DNA from: Vibrio sp. B1FLJ16
GTDB lineage: Bacteria > Pseudomonadota > Gammaproteobacteria > Enterobacterales > Vibrionaceae
Assembly: GCF_905175385.1 (NCBI RefSeq)
Contig: NZ_HG992750.1
Span: 1,178,001 to 1,242,000 of the forward strand
Length of the DNA: 64,000 bases
Reading direction: 5' to 3'
The position numbers and the translations under genes are program-made. Shown here in pieces: positions 20,051 through 28,444 of the stretch (positions within the stretch are counted from its first letter, which is position 1; every line of letters starts with the position of its first letter). Below the pieces are notes generated by a model that worked only from the letters and a program-made list of their open reading frames with translations, had not been told where the DNA came from and did not search any database.

Positions 20051-20917
20051 ATGAGAAAGATAATAGCTACTTTGACGTTGGCTTTATCGACTTCAGCAAA
20101 TGCATCTTTGGTAGTGACAAGTACTAACGATGGAGTCGTTTTAGCCAATACTATTCTGGGAACCGGGATAACCGTCACCAACATTAATGTTTTAGGCTCC
20201 AGCACTCAATCCGGAACTTTTGTAGGTGGCACGTCGTCAGGTTTGGGCATTAATGAAGGCATAATCTTAACATCTGGTACAGCTACAGATGCGGAAGGAC
20301 CAAATAGCTCAGATGGCACCACTACGGACCAAGGTGGTTCCGGTGACTCTGATTTAGATAGTTTAATACCTCAAAGTACAAGTGATGCTAATGTCTTGGA
20401 GTTCGATTTTACTACAGAGACTGGCGACCTATTTTTTAATTACGTCTTTGCATCAGAAGAGTATAACGAGTACGCGAACAGCCCTTTCAATGATACCTTT
20501 GCATTATTTGTCGATGGTGTTAACTATGCGATGGCTCCGGATGGTCAGGTCGTATCGATTAATAATGTTAATTGTGGTAACCCATACATCGGTGTAGGAC
20601 CAAATTGTAATTCGTTTAATAATAACGACCTTGATGATGGTGGACCTTTTTTTGACATAGAATACGATGGTTTCACCGATACATTCCTAGCCGCTATAAC
20701 CGGTTTGGATTCTGGAACTCACACAATGAAATTTGCAATAGCAGATGCAGGCGATAGCATTTTAGACAGTGCTATTTTTATCAAGGCCGGCTCATTTTCC
20801 GGGTCAGTCCCAACACCCGGCCCTGCAAATCCAATACCTGAACCAACATCTCTGGCATTATTCAGCTTGGGCTTATTGGGTTTAACATTTAGGGCTAAAA
20901 GAAAGTTATCTAAATAA
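20051..20917 (+). CDS. Choice-of-anchor L domain protein with PEP-CTERM sorting signal
   Basis: Exported protein of 288 aa. Residues 1-19 form a signal peptide ending ANA. The central part (GLGINEGIILTSGTATDAEG; FVFASEEYNEYANSPFND-like segment about residues 130-155) matches choice-of-anchor L domains, and the C-terminus has the tripartite PEP-CTERM signal: PIPEPTSLA, a hydrophobic stretch and the basic end RAKRKLSK. Such proteins are cut by an exosortase and exported to the surface with exopolysaccharide. ATG at 20051 is chosen because AAGG lies 9 nt upstream and it opens the signal peptide. No exosortase is in the window. Ligand or role unknown. Confidence 0.88.
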   Translation: MRKIIATLTLALSTSANASLVVTSTNDGVVLANTILGTGITVTNINVLGSSTQSGTFVGGTSSGLGINEGIILTSGTATDAEGPNSSDGTTTDQGGSGDSDLDSLIPQSTSDANVLEFDFTTETGDLFFNYVFASEEYNEYANSPFNDTFALFVDGVNYAMAPDGQVVSINNVNCGNPYIGVGPNCNSFNNNDLDDGGPFFDIEYDGFTDTFLAAITGLDSGTHTMKFAIADAGDSILDSAIFIKAGSFSGSVPTPGPANPIPEPTSLALFSLGLLGLTFRAKRKLSK

Positions 20918-20957
20918 TTTATTAGGCACCAATTAATAATATATAAAGAACTAAAAT

Positions 20958-21000
20958 AATCTTTGCTTCCTATATTTACCTAGGAAGCGAAGATTTTTAT
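20958..21000 (+). terminator. Intrinsic terminator after the PEP-CTERM gene
   Basis: AATCTTTGCTTCCTA (20958-20972) pairs with TAGGAAGCGAAGATT (20981-20995) through one G-T pair, followed by TTTAT. Stem of 15 bp with an 8-nt loop, 41 bp after the stop codon. Confidence 0.85.
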
Positions 21001-21188
21001 ACACTTAGATATGATTTAGTATATTAACACTATTTCAGCACGTCATTCACTCAGATAAATATCTTGAAAAGTAAGTATATAGTTAAAATCCGATGAACAG
21101 AAACCATTTAAAATATGATAAATAATGGTTTAGGGAAACCTCCCTTAGATAAATAACATAGCTTAAAAAGTCAGTGCGAATCACCTCA

Positions 21189-23081
21189 CTAAAGTCCCCA
21201 AAGCGGCTTAGTTTGCTCAAGCTCTTCAGCCGTGCTCAGAGCTTGAGCGCAAAGTTGCGGTGTACGATTTTGTTCTTGTTCGACATAGCGGTGTAAGACT
21301 GCCAACGTATCCTGTGGAGAATGACTTAACGCCCGCTGTAAACGTCGGTACCAAACCTGATGACGTGCCTGATGATAGCCCTCAGGTGATTCAACCGCTT
21401 CTCTACGCAAGCTTTCTATACACTGCCCCAACATTAAGAGACCTAGCCCAGCCCGACCATGTTGCGGCCAGTCCAAACTGGTTTTTCGGGTCATACTCGT
21501 TAGCCTGGCAACTCTGTGTTTCATCCTCGCTTGCCAGAAAGGGAAAGAGGTAGTGTTAGAAGCAAGTGACGACATAGAGCGCCACATCGCATGCATGAGG
21601 ACTTGGTGCCGACGAAGTAAATTGGTGGGAAATATCAGCTTAAATGCCAGTAGCGCTAGTGTTGGCCCCGCAATTATTGCAATACCCTTGAGCGCCATGA
21701 GCCCTGCGTCGGGTGTATAAGGCAATACCGGAGTGGAGAGCAACAAAAAGATCATCACGTAATCCATTGAGCCTGACATCACTTTGGGATGAGCGAATGG
21801 AATTGCGATCAGCAAAATAAACGGAACCATCATCAGTAACATTTGCCACTCACTGCTCGCTAACGGCCAGAAAAGTAACTGACAGATTGCGGTAGCGCCT
21901 ACCGCCACTACTTGCCATAAAGCGATGTGCTTCATAATGAGTGCCGGACTTTCGAAAGTAGAAAACAACGTTACCATCACAGACGTTCCCAACAAGACAT
22001 ACGCCCCGATTGGCGAGCCAGTAAATGCCCAACCCGCACCCGCTAAAAGAATAATTGCACTGGTACGATACATAGCCTGTAAGGCGCTCACCCAGTCGCG
22101 GTGAAGCACAATATGGTAAGGCGACGGCTTATTTAAAATACGTCCGTGCTGATTGAATGTATGTCGTCCGGAGAGCGCCTGTTTCAGCTCACTTAGCCCT
22201 TGTTCCAGTTGAGGAGAATCGCAGGACTGAATAGCAAGACTTAAGTGCTTCAACACTTGTTCTAACGGTGATTTAAGGTCATGAGCTTGTATTACTTTTG
22301 CTATATGCTCCGCCAGCTCTTCATTTCTACTCGTTGCACGTTTTCCTGCAAGGATGCTAAGGAGTGATATATGAGCGAATACGACAGCACGCATAGATTG
22401 TACAGCTCGACGAGATCGAAGCGAGCCTGCACTATGTGGCTCCAAAGCTTCTTCTATTTGGGCGGCTTCCAGTAAAAGTTGGTCTATAGATTGAGAAAAT
22501 GGCTCACTACGAGCTTGTTCCTGCAATGCCCGAAGTACAGAAACAGTCAGGCTGCGAAGACGCCAGATCAAAGCATCCTCATCACTTTTCTCCGCAAATA
22601 TCAAACCTACAGCAAGTGCAACGATTACCCCTGTAGCAACCGTCAGAAAGCGGTCGGCACCGAGCGTCCAGATGTTTTGGTGGTTTACTTCACTTAACAA
22701 AACCACCAGCGAAGCAGAATAACCAGACAGCAAAGTACAGTAGCTAAAGAGCCCATGAATAACATTGCCAGCACCCGTACAAAGCCCAACCCAAAGAGCC
22801 AAACCGATCACTAACAGAAATAACTGATCCCCACACAGATACATAAGAACAAGCCCTGCAATGGTACCAATCAGCGTTCCCAAAATACGGAACAAACCTT
22901 TTTCTATCAGCATCCCTCGCCCGGGTTGAGATGCAGCCCAGACTGACATGGCAGCCCATGATGGGTGATCTAATCCAAGAAACCAACCAATAAATAAAGC
23001 CACGCACGAAGCAATCGCCGTCCGAAGTGCAAAAGCAAAGCGGCTTGAGTCGAATCCCCAGAGTGTTAATCGTTCCTGCAT
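21189..23081 (-). CDS. FUSC-family membrane transporter (AaeB/YccS type)
   Basis: Inner-membrane protein of 630 aa with the two-block layout of FUSC proteins: a hydrophobic cluster at about residues 15-165, a soluble helical region to about 330, then a second hydrophobic cluster at about 340-480 and a basic soluble tail. Segments HPSWAAMSVWAASQPGRGM and FRILGTLIGTIAGL are typical. Relatives (AaeB) export aromatic acids with a HlyD partner. No HlyD gene is adjacent here; the only neighbour is a MarR-type regulator 14 bp upstream. Substrate unknown. Confidence 0.85.
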   Translation of the reverse strand: MQERLTLWGFDSSRFAFALRTAIASCVALFIGWFLGLDHPSWAAMSVWAASQPGRGMLIEKGLFRILGTLIGTIAGLVLMYLCGDQLFLLVIGLALWVGLCTGAGNVIHGLFSYCTLLSGYSASLVVLLSEVNHQNIWTLGADRFLTVATGVIVALAVGLIFAEKSDEDALIWRLRSLTVSVLRALQEQARSEPFSQSIDQLLLEAAQIEEALEPHSAGSLRSRRAVQSMRAVVFAHISLLSILAGKRATSRNEELAEHIAKVIQAHDLKSPLEQVLKHLSLAIQSCDSPQLEQGLSELKQALSGRHTFNQHGRILNKPSPYHIVLHRDWVSALQAMYRTSAIILLAGAGWAFTGSPIGAYVLLGTSVMVTLFSTFESPALIMKHIALWQVVAVGATAICQLLFWPLASSEWQMLLMMVPFILLIAIPFAHPKVMSGSMDYVMIFLLLSTPVLPYTPDAGLMALKGIAIIAGPTLALLAFKLIFPTNLLRRHQVLMHAMWRSMSSLASNTTSFPFWQARMKHRVARLTSMTRKTSLDWPQHGRAGLGLLMLGQCIESLRREAVESPEGYHQARHQVWYRRLQRALSHSPQDTLAVLHRYVEQEQNRTPQLCAQALSTAEELEQTKPLWGL

Positions 23082-23095
23082 CGTCTTTGTACCTA

Positions 23096-23518
23096 TTAAC
23101 TCTTGAATCGGGTCGTTAAAGTATTTAATACTTCCAGCATAGTGCTTATCTGTTCATCAGAAATACCAGATAACATATCCTCTTCAATTTCCTGCAAATG
23201 CCCTCTTAGCACTTCAACTTGCTGACGACCTGTATCCGTCAGATAGATACGCTTAGTACGGCGATCCTGCTGATCGGCTTGACGCAAGATGTGTCCTTTT
23301 TGCTCTAGACTATCGAGTAGACGAACCAAAGAAGACCCTTCTATCCCGACAGAAGCTGCCAGTGCTTTCTGGCTAATACCATCACCGAATTCATCGAGGT
23401 GCAAAAGCGGAGACCAGCTGACATCTGTAAACCCTACTTGCGATAGCCGTTGATCGATGTGTCGGCGCCACAGGCGTGAAGTAATCGAGAATTGAATACC
23501 GAACTTTAATCTATCCAT
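23096..23518 (-). CDS. MarR-family transcriptional regulator
   Basis: A 140-aa winged-helix regulator. The recognition region is KALAASVGIEGSSLVRLLDS, followed by the wing HILRQADQQDRRTKRIYLTD. It precedes the FUSC transporter by 14 bp in the same operon, so it most likely represses that transporter and itself and responds to an aromatic compound, as MarR proteins often do. Two repeated TTCAAACTAT sites lie just upstream (23539-23595). Confidence 0.9.
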   Translation of the reverse strand: MDRLKFGIQFSITSRLWRRHIDQRLSQVGFTDVSWSPLLHLDEFGDGISQKALAASVGIEGSSLVRLLDSLEQKGHILRQADQQDRRTKRIYLTDTGRQQVEVLRGHLQEIEEDMLSGISDEQISTMLEVLNTLTTRFKS

Positions 23519-23538
23519 AAAGCCTTCAATTAAAATAA

Positions 23539-23595
23539 TTAGAATTCAAACTATATGGCAATATACTAACAGTATCTATAAATAGTTCAAACTAT
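23539..23595 (-). promoter_or_regulatory. Pair of putative MarR operators
   Basis: TTAGAATTCAAACTAT (23539-23554) and ATAGTTCAAACTAT (23582-23595) share TTCAAACTAT; the second has perfect ATAGTT/AACTAT arms. Centre-to-centre distance is about 42 bp, four helical turns, which suits two dimers on one face. They lie 21-77 bp upstream of the regulator start. Confidence 0.6.
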
Positions 23596-23823
23596 CAGTA
23601 ATGAGTAACACAGCTAAGTAGCGGCCTGATGCAGGTCCACTTATCATTCGGCAGAAGTGATAATCACTTTGAACAGAGGTTGTGAAAAGGCATCGTATCT
23701 AGGTCTATCGCTTTGAACGGCAAGATCATTTTTATCTACGATGTAAGGCAATCCTGACTACTTATGAACATTGACGGGCATGGAGCATTAGTTCAAGAGC
23801 ACGTGTCTATAAATGAACTACCG

Positions 23824-24228
23824 TTACACTCCAAGAAGTGGCAAATGTTTTCTTTGCTGGTAAGTTAACGCTAGTTCTATACAGTGCCTGATAACAGGCT
23901 CTGGCATCGGATTATGTAGGTGCAACACTATTGCTCTGTTGCCTTGAAACTCCAAAGCTTCGCTATACAGTTCCCGAAATGTGTCTACTAGCTTGGTTTG
24001 ACAGTTAAAAAACAGGTAATAATTACTGGGAGATTTCAGTTTCCAGTCGATTCTGATTGGACTACCAGACTTAACACTGTAACTGGGTTCACCCCATTTG
24101 AGCGATTCTTCAACTTCACCCAAATTCAGTTCAGTGGCAACATTGAGAATCAGACTTCTTAGTTTCTCTAGCTTAACTCGAGCATCTTCTGGATATTCTC
24201 CAAATCGATTTTGTACGGCTTTGTCCAT
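23824..24228 (-). CDS. DUF1801 (YdhG-like) protein
   Basis: A 134-aa cytoplasmic protein of the DUF1801 group, recognised from the layout PEDARVKLEKLRSLIL, an ESLKWGEPSYSVKSG core, PSNYYLFFNCQTKLVDTFRE and a C-terminal NRAIVLHLHNPMPE segment. Members have a frataxin-like fold and no settled biochemical function. It follows the APH-family gene by 50 bp on the same strand. Confidence 0.75.
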   Translation of the reverse strand: MDKAVQNRFGEYPEDARVKLEKLRSLILNVATELNLGEVEESLKWGEPSYSVKSGSPIRIDWKLKSPSNYYLFFNCQTKLVDTFRELYSEALEFQGNRAIVLHLHNPMPEPVIRHCIELALTYQQRKHLPLLGV

Positions 24229-24278
24229 TAGAATCTTCTCTCCTTAACCGAAACGGTCTTTCATAGTTACAAACACGC

Positions 24279-25055
24279 TTAATCACATAATCGACTGGTG
24301 ATGTAATGAGCATTGCTACTCAGATACTCAATGTCAGCGAAATACGCCAAGTGATGATTATCTTTGATGTGTTGAATGAATGTTTCGTTCCCGTTAGCAG
24401 CTTCATCCTGCATATAATCAACCAACGCATGAATTCTATCTATCATGGTGATGACTAAAGATTGACGGCTCTCGTTATCTAAACCATAGGCATCACAAAA
24501 CAGTTTTGCTCTGACGGACTGAGATTTCAAATCACCCATTGAGTCATGCTCATGCGTTTTAAATGGTGACCAACAGTAAACCGCATAAGCGACGTCCCAG
24601 ATCCTCGGCGCTGGATGGGCAGTATCAAAATCAAAGATTCCGACCGTTTTAACTCCATTCAACGCTACGTTGTATGGTGCATAATCTCCGTGGCAGATAA
24701 CCTCCACAGGCTCTCTGACAGGTAACATCCATTCCATTTTTTCATTCGCTAACTTTGAAACAAAACAGCTCGATACATCGTGATATTCTCGTAATAGTTT
24801 CCCTGCTGATACAAGTGCTTCTTTTGTCGCAATATTCTCTTTTAATGGGTAGTTGAATACATCGCCATTCACGTAAGACAAGACTTCGTTACCGCAGCCA
24901 TCAAATCCGTATGATTTAGGTGCTAAATTAAAGCCATTTTTCTCCAAGTATGATAATAGAGTATGAATGGCCGCTGACCATTTTCCGCTTGGTCGATAAA
25001 CTTTGTCTTCCGAGAAGAAAATTTGGTTTTCGCGACCACCTTGTAGTTCTTCCAT
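24279..25055 (-). CDS. Aminoglycoside phosphotransferase-family protein
   Basis: Small-molecule kinase fold protein of 258 aa. The catalytic loop is VICHGDYAPYNVALN (Brenner-type HGDxxxxN) and the metal-binding loop is GIFDFDTAHPAPRIWDVAYA. Chromosomal members of this family usually phosphorylate metabolites (choline, homoserine, sugars) rather than antibiotics, and nothing here supports a resistance role. Neighbours (DUF1801 protein, lipoprotein) do not suggest the substrate. Confidence 0.8.
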   Translation of the reverse strand: MEELQGGRENQIFFSEDKVYRPSGKWSAAIHTLLSYLEKNGFNLAPKSYGFDGCGNEVLSYVNGDVFNYPLKENIATKEALVSAGKLLREYHDVSSCFVSKLANEKMEWMLPVREPVEVICHGDYAPYNVALNGVKTVGIFDFDTAHPAPRIWDVAYAVYCWSPFKTHEHDSMGDLKSQSVRAKLFCDAYGLDNESRQSLVITMIDRIHALVDYMQDEAANGNETFIQHIKDNHHLAYFADIEYLSSNAHYITSRLCD

Positions 25056-25121
25056 TACTATCCTGTCCGCAGCCTATAAGAAAGAGCCGGATAACAATAC
25101 CCAGCCCTAAAATTAACAATG

Positions 25122-25664
25122 TTATCTGTAAATACTGGCTTCGCGATACGCCTCTAATTCCATAGGAGCATTTTGATAACCATAAATATATAGCTGCATT
25201 AAATACTGCTTGGTCTGTTCTCTCACTCCCATTTGCTCTGCTTGACGCACATGAATAAGTTCGTGAGCTAAAAGTTCTCTATCATTTTTAGAAGAACGCT
25301 TTACCCATACACCATAGCCGTATGTGTAAGCCGCCATAAATGGAGAGCTATAACCAAACTTTTTCGCTAGCGCAGCTAATTCAGGGTCTTCCGGAAAAGG
25401 AAGCTTATCGACGTAGTAAATACGGACTTTCTCTGGATTTTTAATGCCTATGTTTGAGGCAATTGTTAATTGTGGTTCAGTTAAAGGTACTCCGGACTCT
25501 ATCGCTTCAGACTCATTTTCAAGAACAAACTTCTTCGCTGCCGGAAGTAACTGTTCTATTTGATCAATAAGCGCCTGAGGCGGATTGGCGTATATACCAT
25601 CTTTGTCAACACAACCAGCAGTTAAGCCTGCAACCAGAATTGCTGAGAACACTCTTTTCAGCAT
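25122..25664 (-). CDS. Lipoprotein with HExxH metalloprotease-like motif
   Basis: A 180-aa predicted lipoprotein. Residues 1-18 form a lipoprotein signal with lipobox LTAGC, so Cys18 would be lipidated. A HELIH motif in ELLAHELIHVRQAEQMG resembles the zinc-binding helix of small metalloprotease-like domains (DUF4157-like), and the following Glu-rich end (NAPMELEAYREAS) could supply a third ligand. Asp at +2 is absent, so it is not retained by the E. coli inner-membrane rule. Activity is not established for such proteins. Confidence 0.7.
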   Translation of the reverse strand: MLKRVFSAILVAGLTAGCVDKDGIYANPPQALIDQIEQLLPAAKKFVLENESEAIESGVPLTEPQLTIASNIGIKNPEKVRIYYVDKLPFPEDPELAALAKKFGYSSPFMAAYTYGYGVWVKRSSKNDRELLAHELIHVRQAEQMGVREQTKQYLMQLYIYGYQNAPMELEAYREASIYR

Positions 25665-26139
25665 TTATTACTCCCAATTAAAAGATCTAATGTTTGAACA
25701 TGTTTGATTATTAACTTAACCACCTTAAAAAATCGCCACGCAAGTGAGCATAGATGCCAGCCAAAACACAATATTCGCCTACCATCTGCGCACAATGAAC
25801 ATTTGATAAATCAAAGCGACAATCAGCGATAATTCGAACATGAACTGAAACAGAAATATCAGCAGCGAGTGGTATGGCATGTAAATAATGTAAGTTTGAG
25901 AGGAGTATTTTGGATAGCAACAAGGTTGTCGAGAACCAAAAGCTAATAAATGCGATGCATATAAAAATTCAGATTCATCTACCGTTTTAAAAAATAGAAT
26001 ACAACGAGGAATTAGACTACAGCGAGTAAGCATTAAGCCTTCAGTCTCGCTGCAGCAACGGGAAATGGCATATAGGTAGGACCGCCCTAACAGCTAAAGG
26101 AAATCCATGAGAACACTCCAAGGCATTAATATACCGAGT
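25665..26139. other. Gap between the lipoprotein gene and rimK
   Basis: 475 bp with no intact gene that I can support. It contains a possible broken small membrane protein (25725-25880, listed separately). The remainder is AT-rich and shows no hairpin with a T-run, no repeat and no mobile element end. Confidence 0.5.
25725..25880 (-). pseudogene. Possible small two-helix membrane protein with an internal TAG
   Basis: From ATG at 25878-25880 the frame reads MPYHSLLIFLFQF then FELSLIVALIYQMFIVRRW, a stop (TAG at 25779-25781), and then in the same frame ANIVFWLASMLTCVAIF before TAA at 25725-25727. Two hydrophobic stretches flank the stop; a single C-to-T change (CAG to TAG) would explain it. 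There is no good ribosome binding site, and I recognise no family, so this may be chance. Confidence 0.25.
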
Positions 26140-27045
26140 TTAGCCTTTACCCAGAGTTCTCGTTCTGTGTGGTTTTGCGTTTTTCTCGATAAACTGAAAA
26201 ATCAAATCCGCTACGTCTTTTTTGGTCGCGGTTTCTATCCCTTCCAGTCCGGGAGAGGAATTCACTTCCATCACGACGGGGCCGCGTTCTGCTCTCAGAA
26301 TATCGACACCACAAACCTTAAGTCCCATTACCTTGGCAGCAGCAACAGCAGTCGCACGTTCTTCTGAAGATAATCTGACCAACGTCGCCGATCCGCCCCG
26401 GTGCAAGTTAGAGCGAAACTCACCTTCTGCACCTTGTCTTTTCATCGCAGCGACTACCCTCTCACCTATAACAAAACAACGAATATCGGCACCGCCCGCT
26501 TCTTTTATGAATTCTTGTATCAAGATATCAGCTTTAAGGCCCATAAATGCCTCGACTATCGCCTCAGCAGATTTAGCCGTTTCAGCCAATACAACACCAA
26601 TGCCTTGAGTACCCTCCAGGAGTTTTATCACGCACGGAGCGCCACCCACGTTTTTGATTAAGTCTTTAATATTATCTGGCCTATTGGCAAATCCCGTTCT
26701 CGGCAACCCAATCCCTTTCCGGGAAAGAAGTTGCATTGAACGCAGTTTATCTCGTGAACGACTGATAGCGACCGATTCGTTTACACTGAAGCTTCCCATC
26801 ATCTCAAATTGTCTGACCACGGATGTACCATAAAACGAAATACTCGCACCAATTCGCGGGATAATCGCGTCGTAATACGGTAGTTGCTCACCTTTGAATC
26901 TTACCGCAGGCTTACTACTCGTGATGTCCATGTAGCAATGCAAAGTGTCTATGACGTCGACTTCGTGGCCTCGTGCCTCGCCAGCTTCCTTTAATCTGCG
27001 TGTTGAATAGAGTTTCTTATTTCTTGATAAAATAGCGATTTTCAC
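26140..27045 (-). CDS. rimK: RimK-type ATP-grasp alpha-L-glutamate ligase
   Basis: A 301-aa ATP-grasp ligase closely following RimK: N-terminal [23 protein letters not shown]-binding [18 protein letters not shown], the segment [20 protein letters not shown], and the metal site [17 protein letters not shown]. RimK adds glutamates to the C-terminus of ribosomal protein S6. The usual partner genes (an RimK-linked protease or the RimB-type domain) are not adjacent; it stands alone between non-coding stretches. Confidence 0.92.
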   Translation of the reverse strand: MKIAILSRNKKLYSTRRLKEAGEARGHEVDVIDTLHCYMDITSSKPAVRFKGEQLPYYDAIIPRIGASISFYGTSVVRQFEMMGSFSVNESVAISRSRDKLRSMQLLSRKGIGLPRTGFANRPDNIKDLIKNVGGAPCVIKLLEGTQGIGVVLAETAKSAEAIVEAFMGLKADILIQEFIKEAGGADIRCFVIGERVVAAMKRQGAEGEFRSNLHRGGSATLVRLSSEERATAVAAAKVMGLKVCGVDILRAERGPVVMEVNSSPGLEGIETATKKDVADLIFQFIEKNAKPHRTRTLGKG

Positions 27046-27449
27046 TTTTTAAATCCTTGTTCATTTCGAAGTTGATGATTAAAGGTTTAACACTCAAGCT
27101 CTCACCCATTATCCGAAGGTTCATCCCATTGAATCCAAGTTGAAACTCACCTTAATCGTCGTCATTCCGAGCAGGTTTGATCCAGGCTGATTGATGCTTT
27201 TCATAGTATGAAGACTATTTTTCTTTGACCTACTTAAAAAATTTAAGAGCTTACATTAACCATAGCCCACCCAGAGGAGCAATCAACGTCGTAGACTATC
27301 GCAATTGATTAAATAAAGGATTGTTGTGATCTGTAATAGAAACGAATAGTAATGTTACTAGGGCCTGAAGTACGTTCGTAGAAATTTGCATACACTTATC
27401 TATATTTAAACTAATAGTTTTGTTGGAATAAAGGTGCGAGGGATAAGTT
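27046..27449. other. Divergent intergenic region between rimK and the universal stress protein gene
   Basis: 404 bp that must hold both promoters. A TTGCAT hexamer near 27388 followed by an AT-rich stretch could be part of the stress-protein promoter. I see no palindrome, riboswitch or small gene that I can support. Confidence 0.4.
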
Positions 27450-28397
27450 ATGATTTTTAGTCAGATATTGGTTCCCATTGTCCCTGAGCAAGGGATAAAC
27501 AGTGCACTTCATCAAGCGCTGCAAGTCGCAGACAAAGCCTCTTCACATGTGACTCTACTGTCCGTTTTCAAAGAATTGGAAGAGTTCAAGGAGATACACA
27601 AAATATCGGGTAGCCCATTAGATATACTTGATAATGCAATTCAGTTTTACCACAGCACTCTGAAGGAACATGTACATACCCTGAGAAAAACTTATCCCAA
27701 TATAAAGTTTGCAACTAAAGTGCGTATAGGGATTCCTTTTGTTGAGATCATTAAAGAAGCCAATGAATCAAACTCTACAATGGTGATTATTGATTCTTAC
27801 CGTGAGACAAAAGTGATGGCCTGTGAGAGAGGAAGTAACACTCTGAACCTCATGCGAAAATCGGAAGTACCTATTTGGTCTACAAGCAAAGAGCCCAGAG
27901 CAATAAATAACATCGTTGTAGCAATCGACCTTACAAGCCCAGATTATCAAGCCTTTAATAGTAAACTCATTTCGCTTGCCATAGAGTTTTGCAACGGTAT
28001 CGGAGCGCACCTAACTTTCTGTCATGCCTGGAAACTTGAATCCGAAGGTTTCCTCAGAGACTGGAATGGTTACTCGGATATGGATATCGCACTTCTGTCA
28101 CAGAAAATGCGCTGTGAAAGAATGGAGCGTCTGGACTCGTTACTGTTTCCCTATACAGACAGTCAGGTAAGTCCAATTCAAGTGAAGCTACTCGAAGGTA
28201 ATACCAAAGAAGTTCTTCCTAAGTATGTTACTGACAATAAAGTGGATCTCGTCATTTTAGGTTCGATGTCACGAACCGGCATTTCGGGATTTGTCATGGG
28301 AAACACCGCCGAATCGATGGTTAACCAACTAGATTGCTCCGTAATAACAGTAAAACCAGACTCATTCCACTCTCCGGTGCTTCATAAAAAGGATTAA
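27450..28397 (+). CDS. Tandem universal stress protein (UspE-like)
   Basis: A 315-aa protein with two Usp domains. The first (residues 1-150) has a degenerate nucleotide site; the second (about 155-305) ends with the ATP-binding pattern GSMSRTGISGFVMGNTAESM and SVITVKP. This arrangement resembles E. coli UspE, involved in stress survival and motility. Start ATG follows GAGGGATAAGTT. Preceded by about 400 bp of non-coding DNA, so it is probably monocistronic. Confidence 0.85.
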   Translation: MIFSQILVPIVPEQGINSALHQALQVADKASSHVTLLSVFKELEEFKEIHKISGSPLDILDNAIQFYHSTLKEHVHTLRKTYPNIKFATKVRIGIPFVEIIKEANESNSTMVIIDSYRETKVMACERGSNTLNLMRKSEVPIWSTSKEPRAINNIVVAIDLTSPDYQAFNSKLISLAIEFCNGIGAHLTFCHAWKLESEGFLRDWNGYSDMDIALLSQKMRCERMERLDSLLFPYTDSQVSPIQVKLLEGNTKEVLPKYVTDNKVDLVILGSMSRTGISGFVMGNTAESMVNQLDCSVITVKPDSFHSPVLHKKD

Positions 28398-28444
28398 ATA
28401 AAGCCATGGTGAAATACCATGCTTTATAGGATTGTCAGTGAAAG

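Noticed and set aside
24279..25055. Antibiotic resistance by the APH-family kinase
   Set aside because: The fold is shared by many housekeeping kinases, the gene is chromosomal in context, and no mobile element or resistance gene is adjacent.
28400..28427. Terminator between the universal stress gene and dgcA
   Set aside because: AAAGCCATGGT/ACCATGCTTT forms a bulged stem but no T-run follows on either strand; could still be a weak bidirectional stop.
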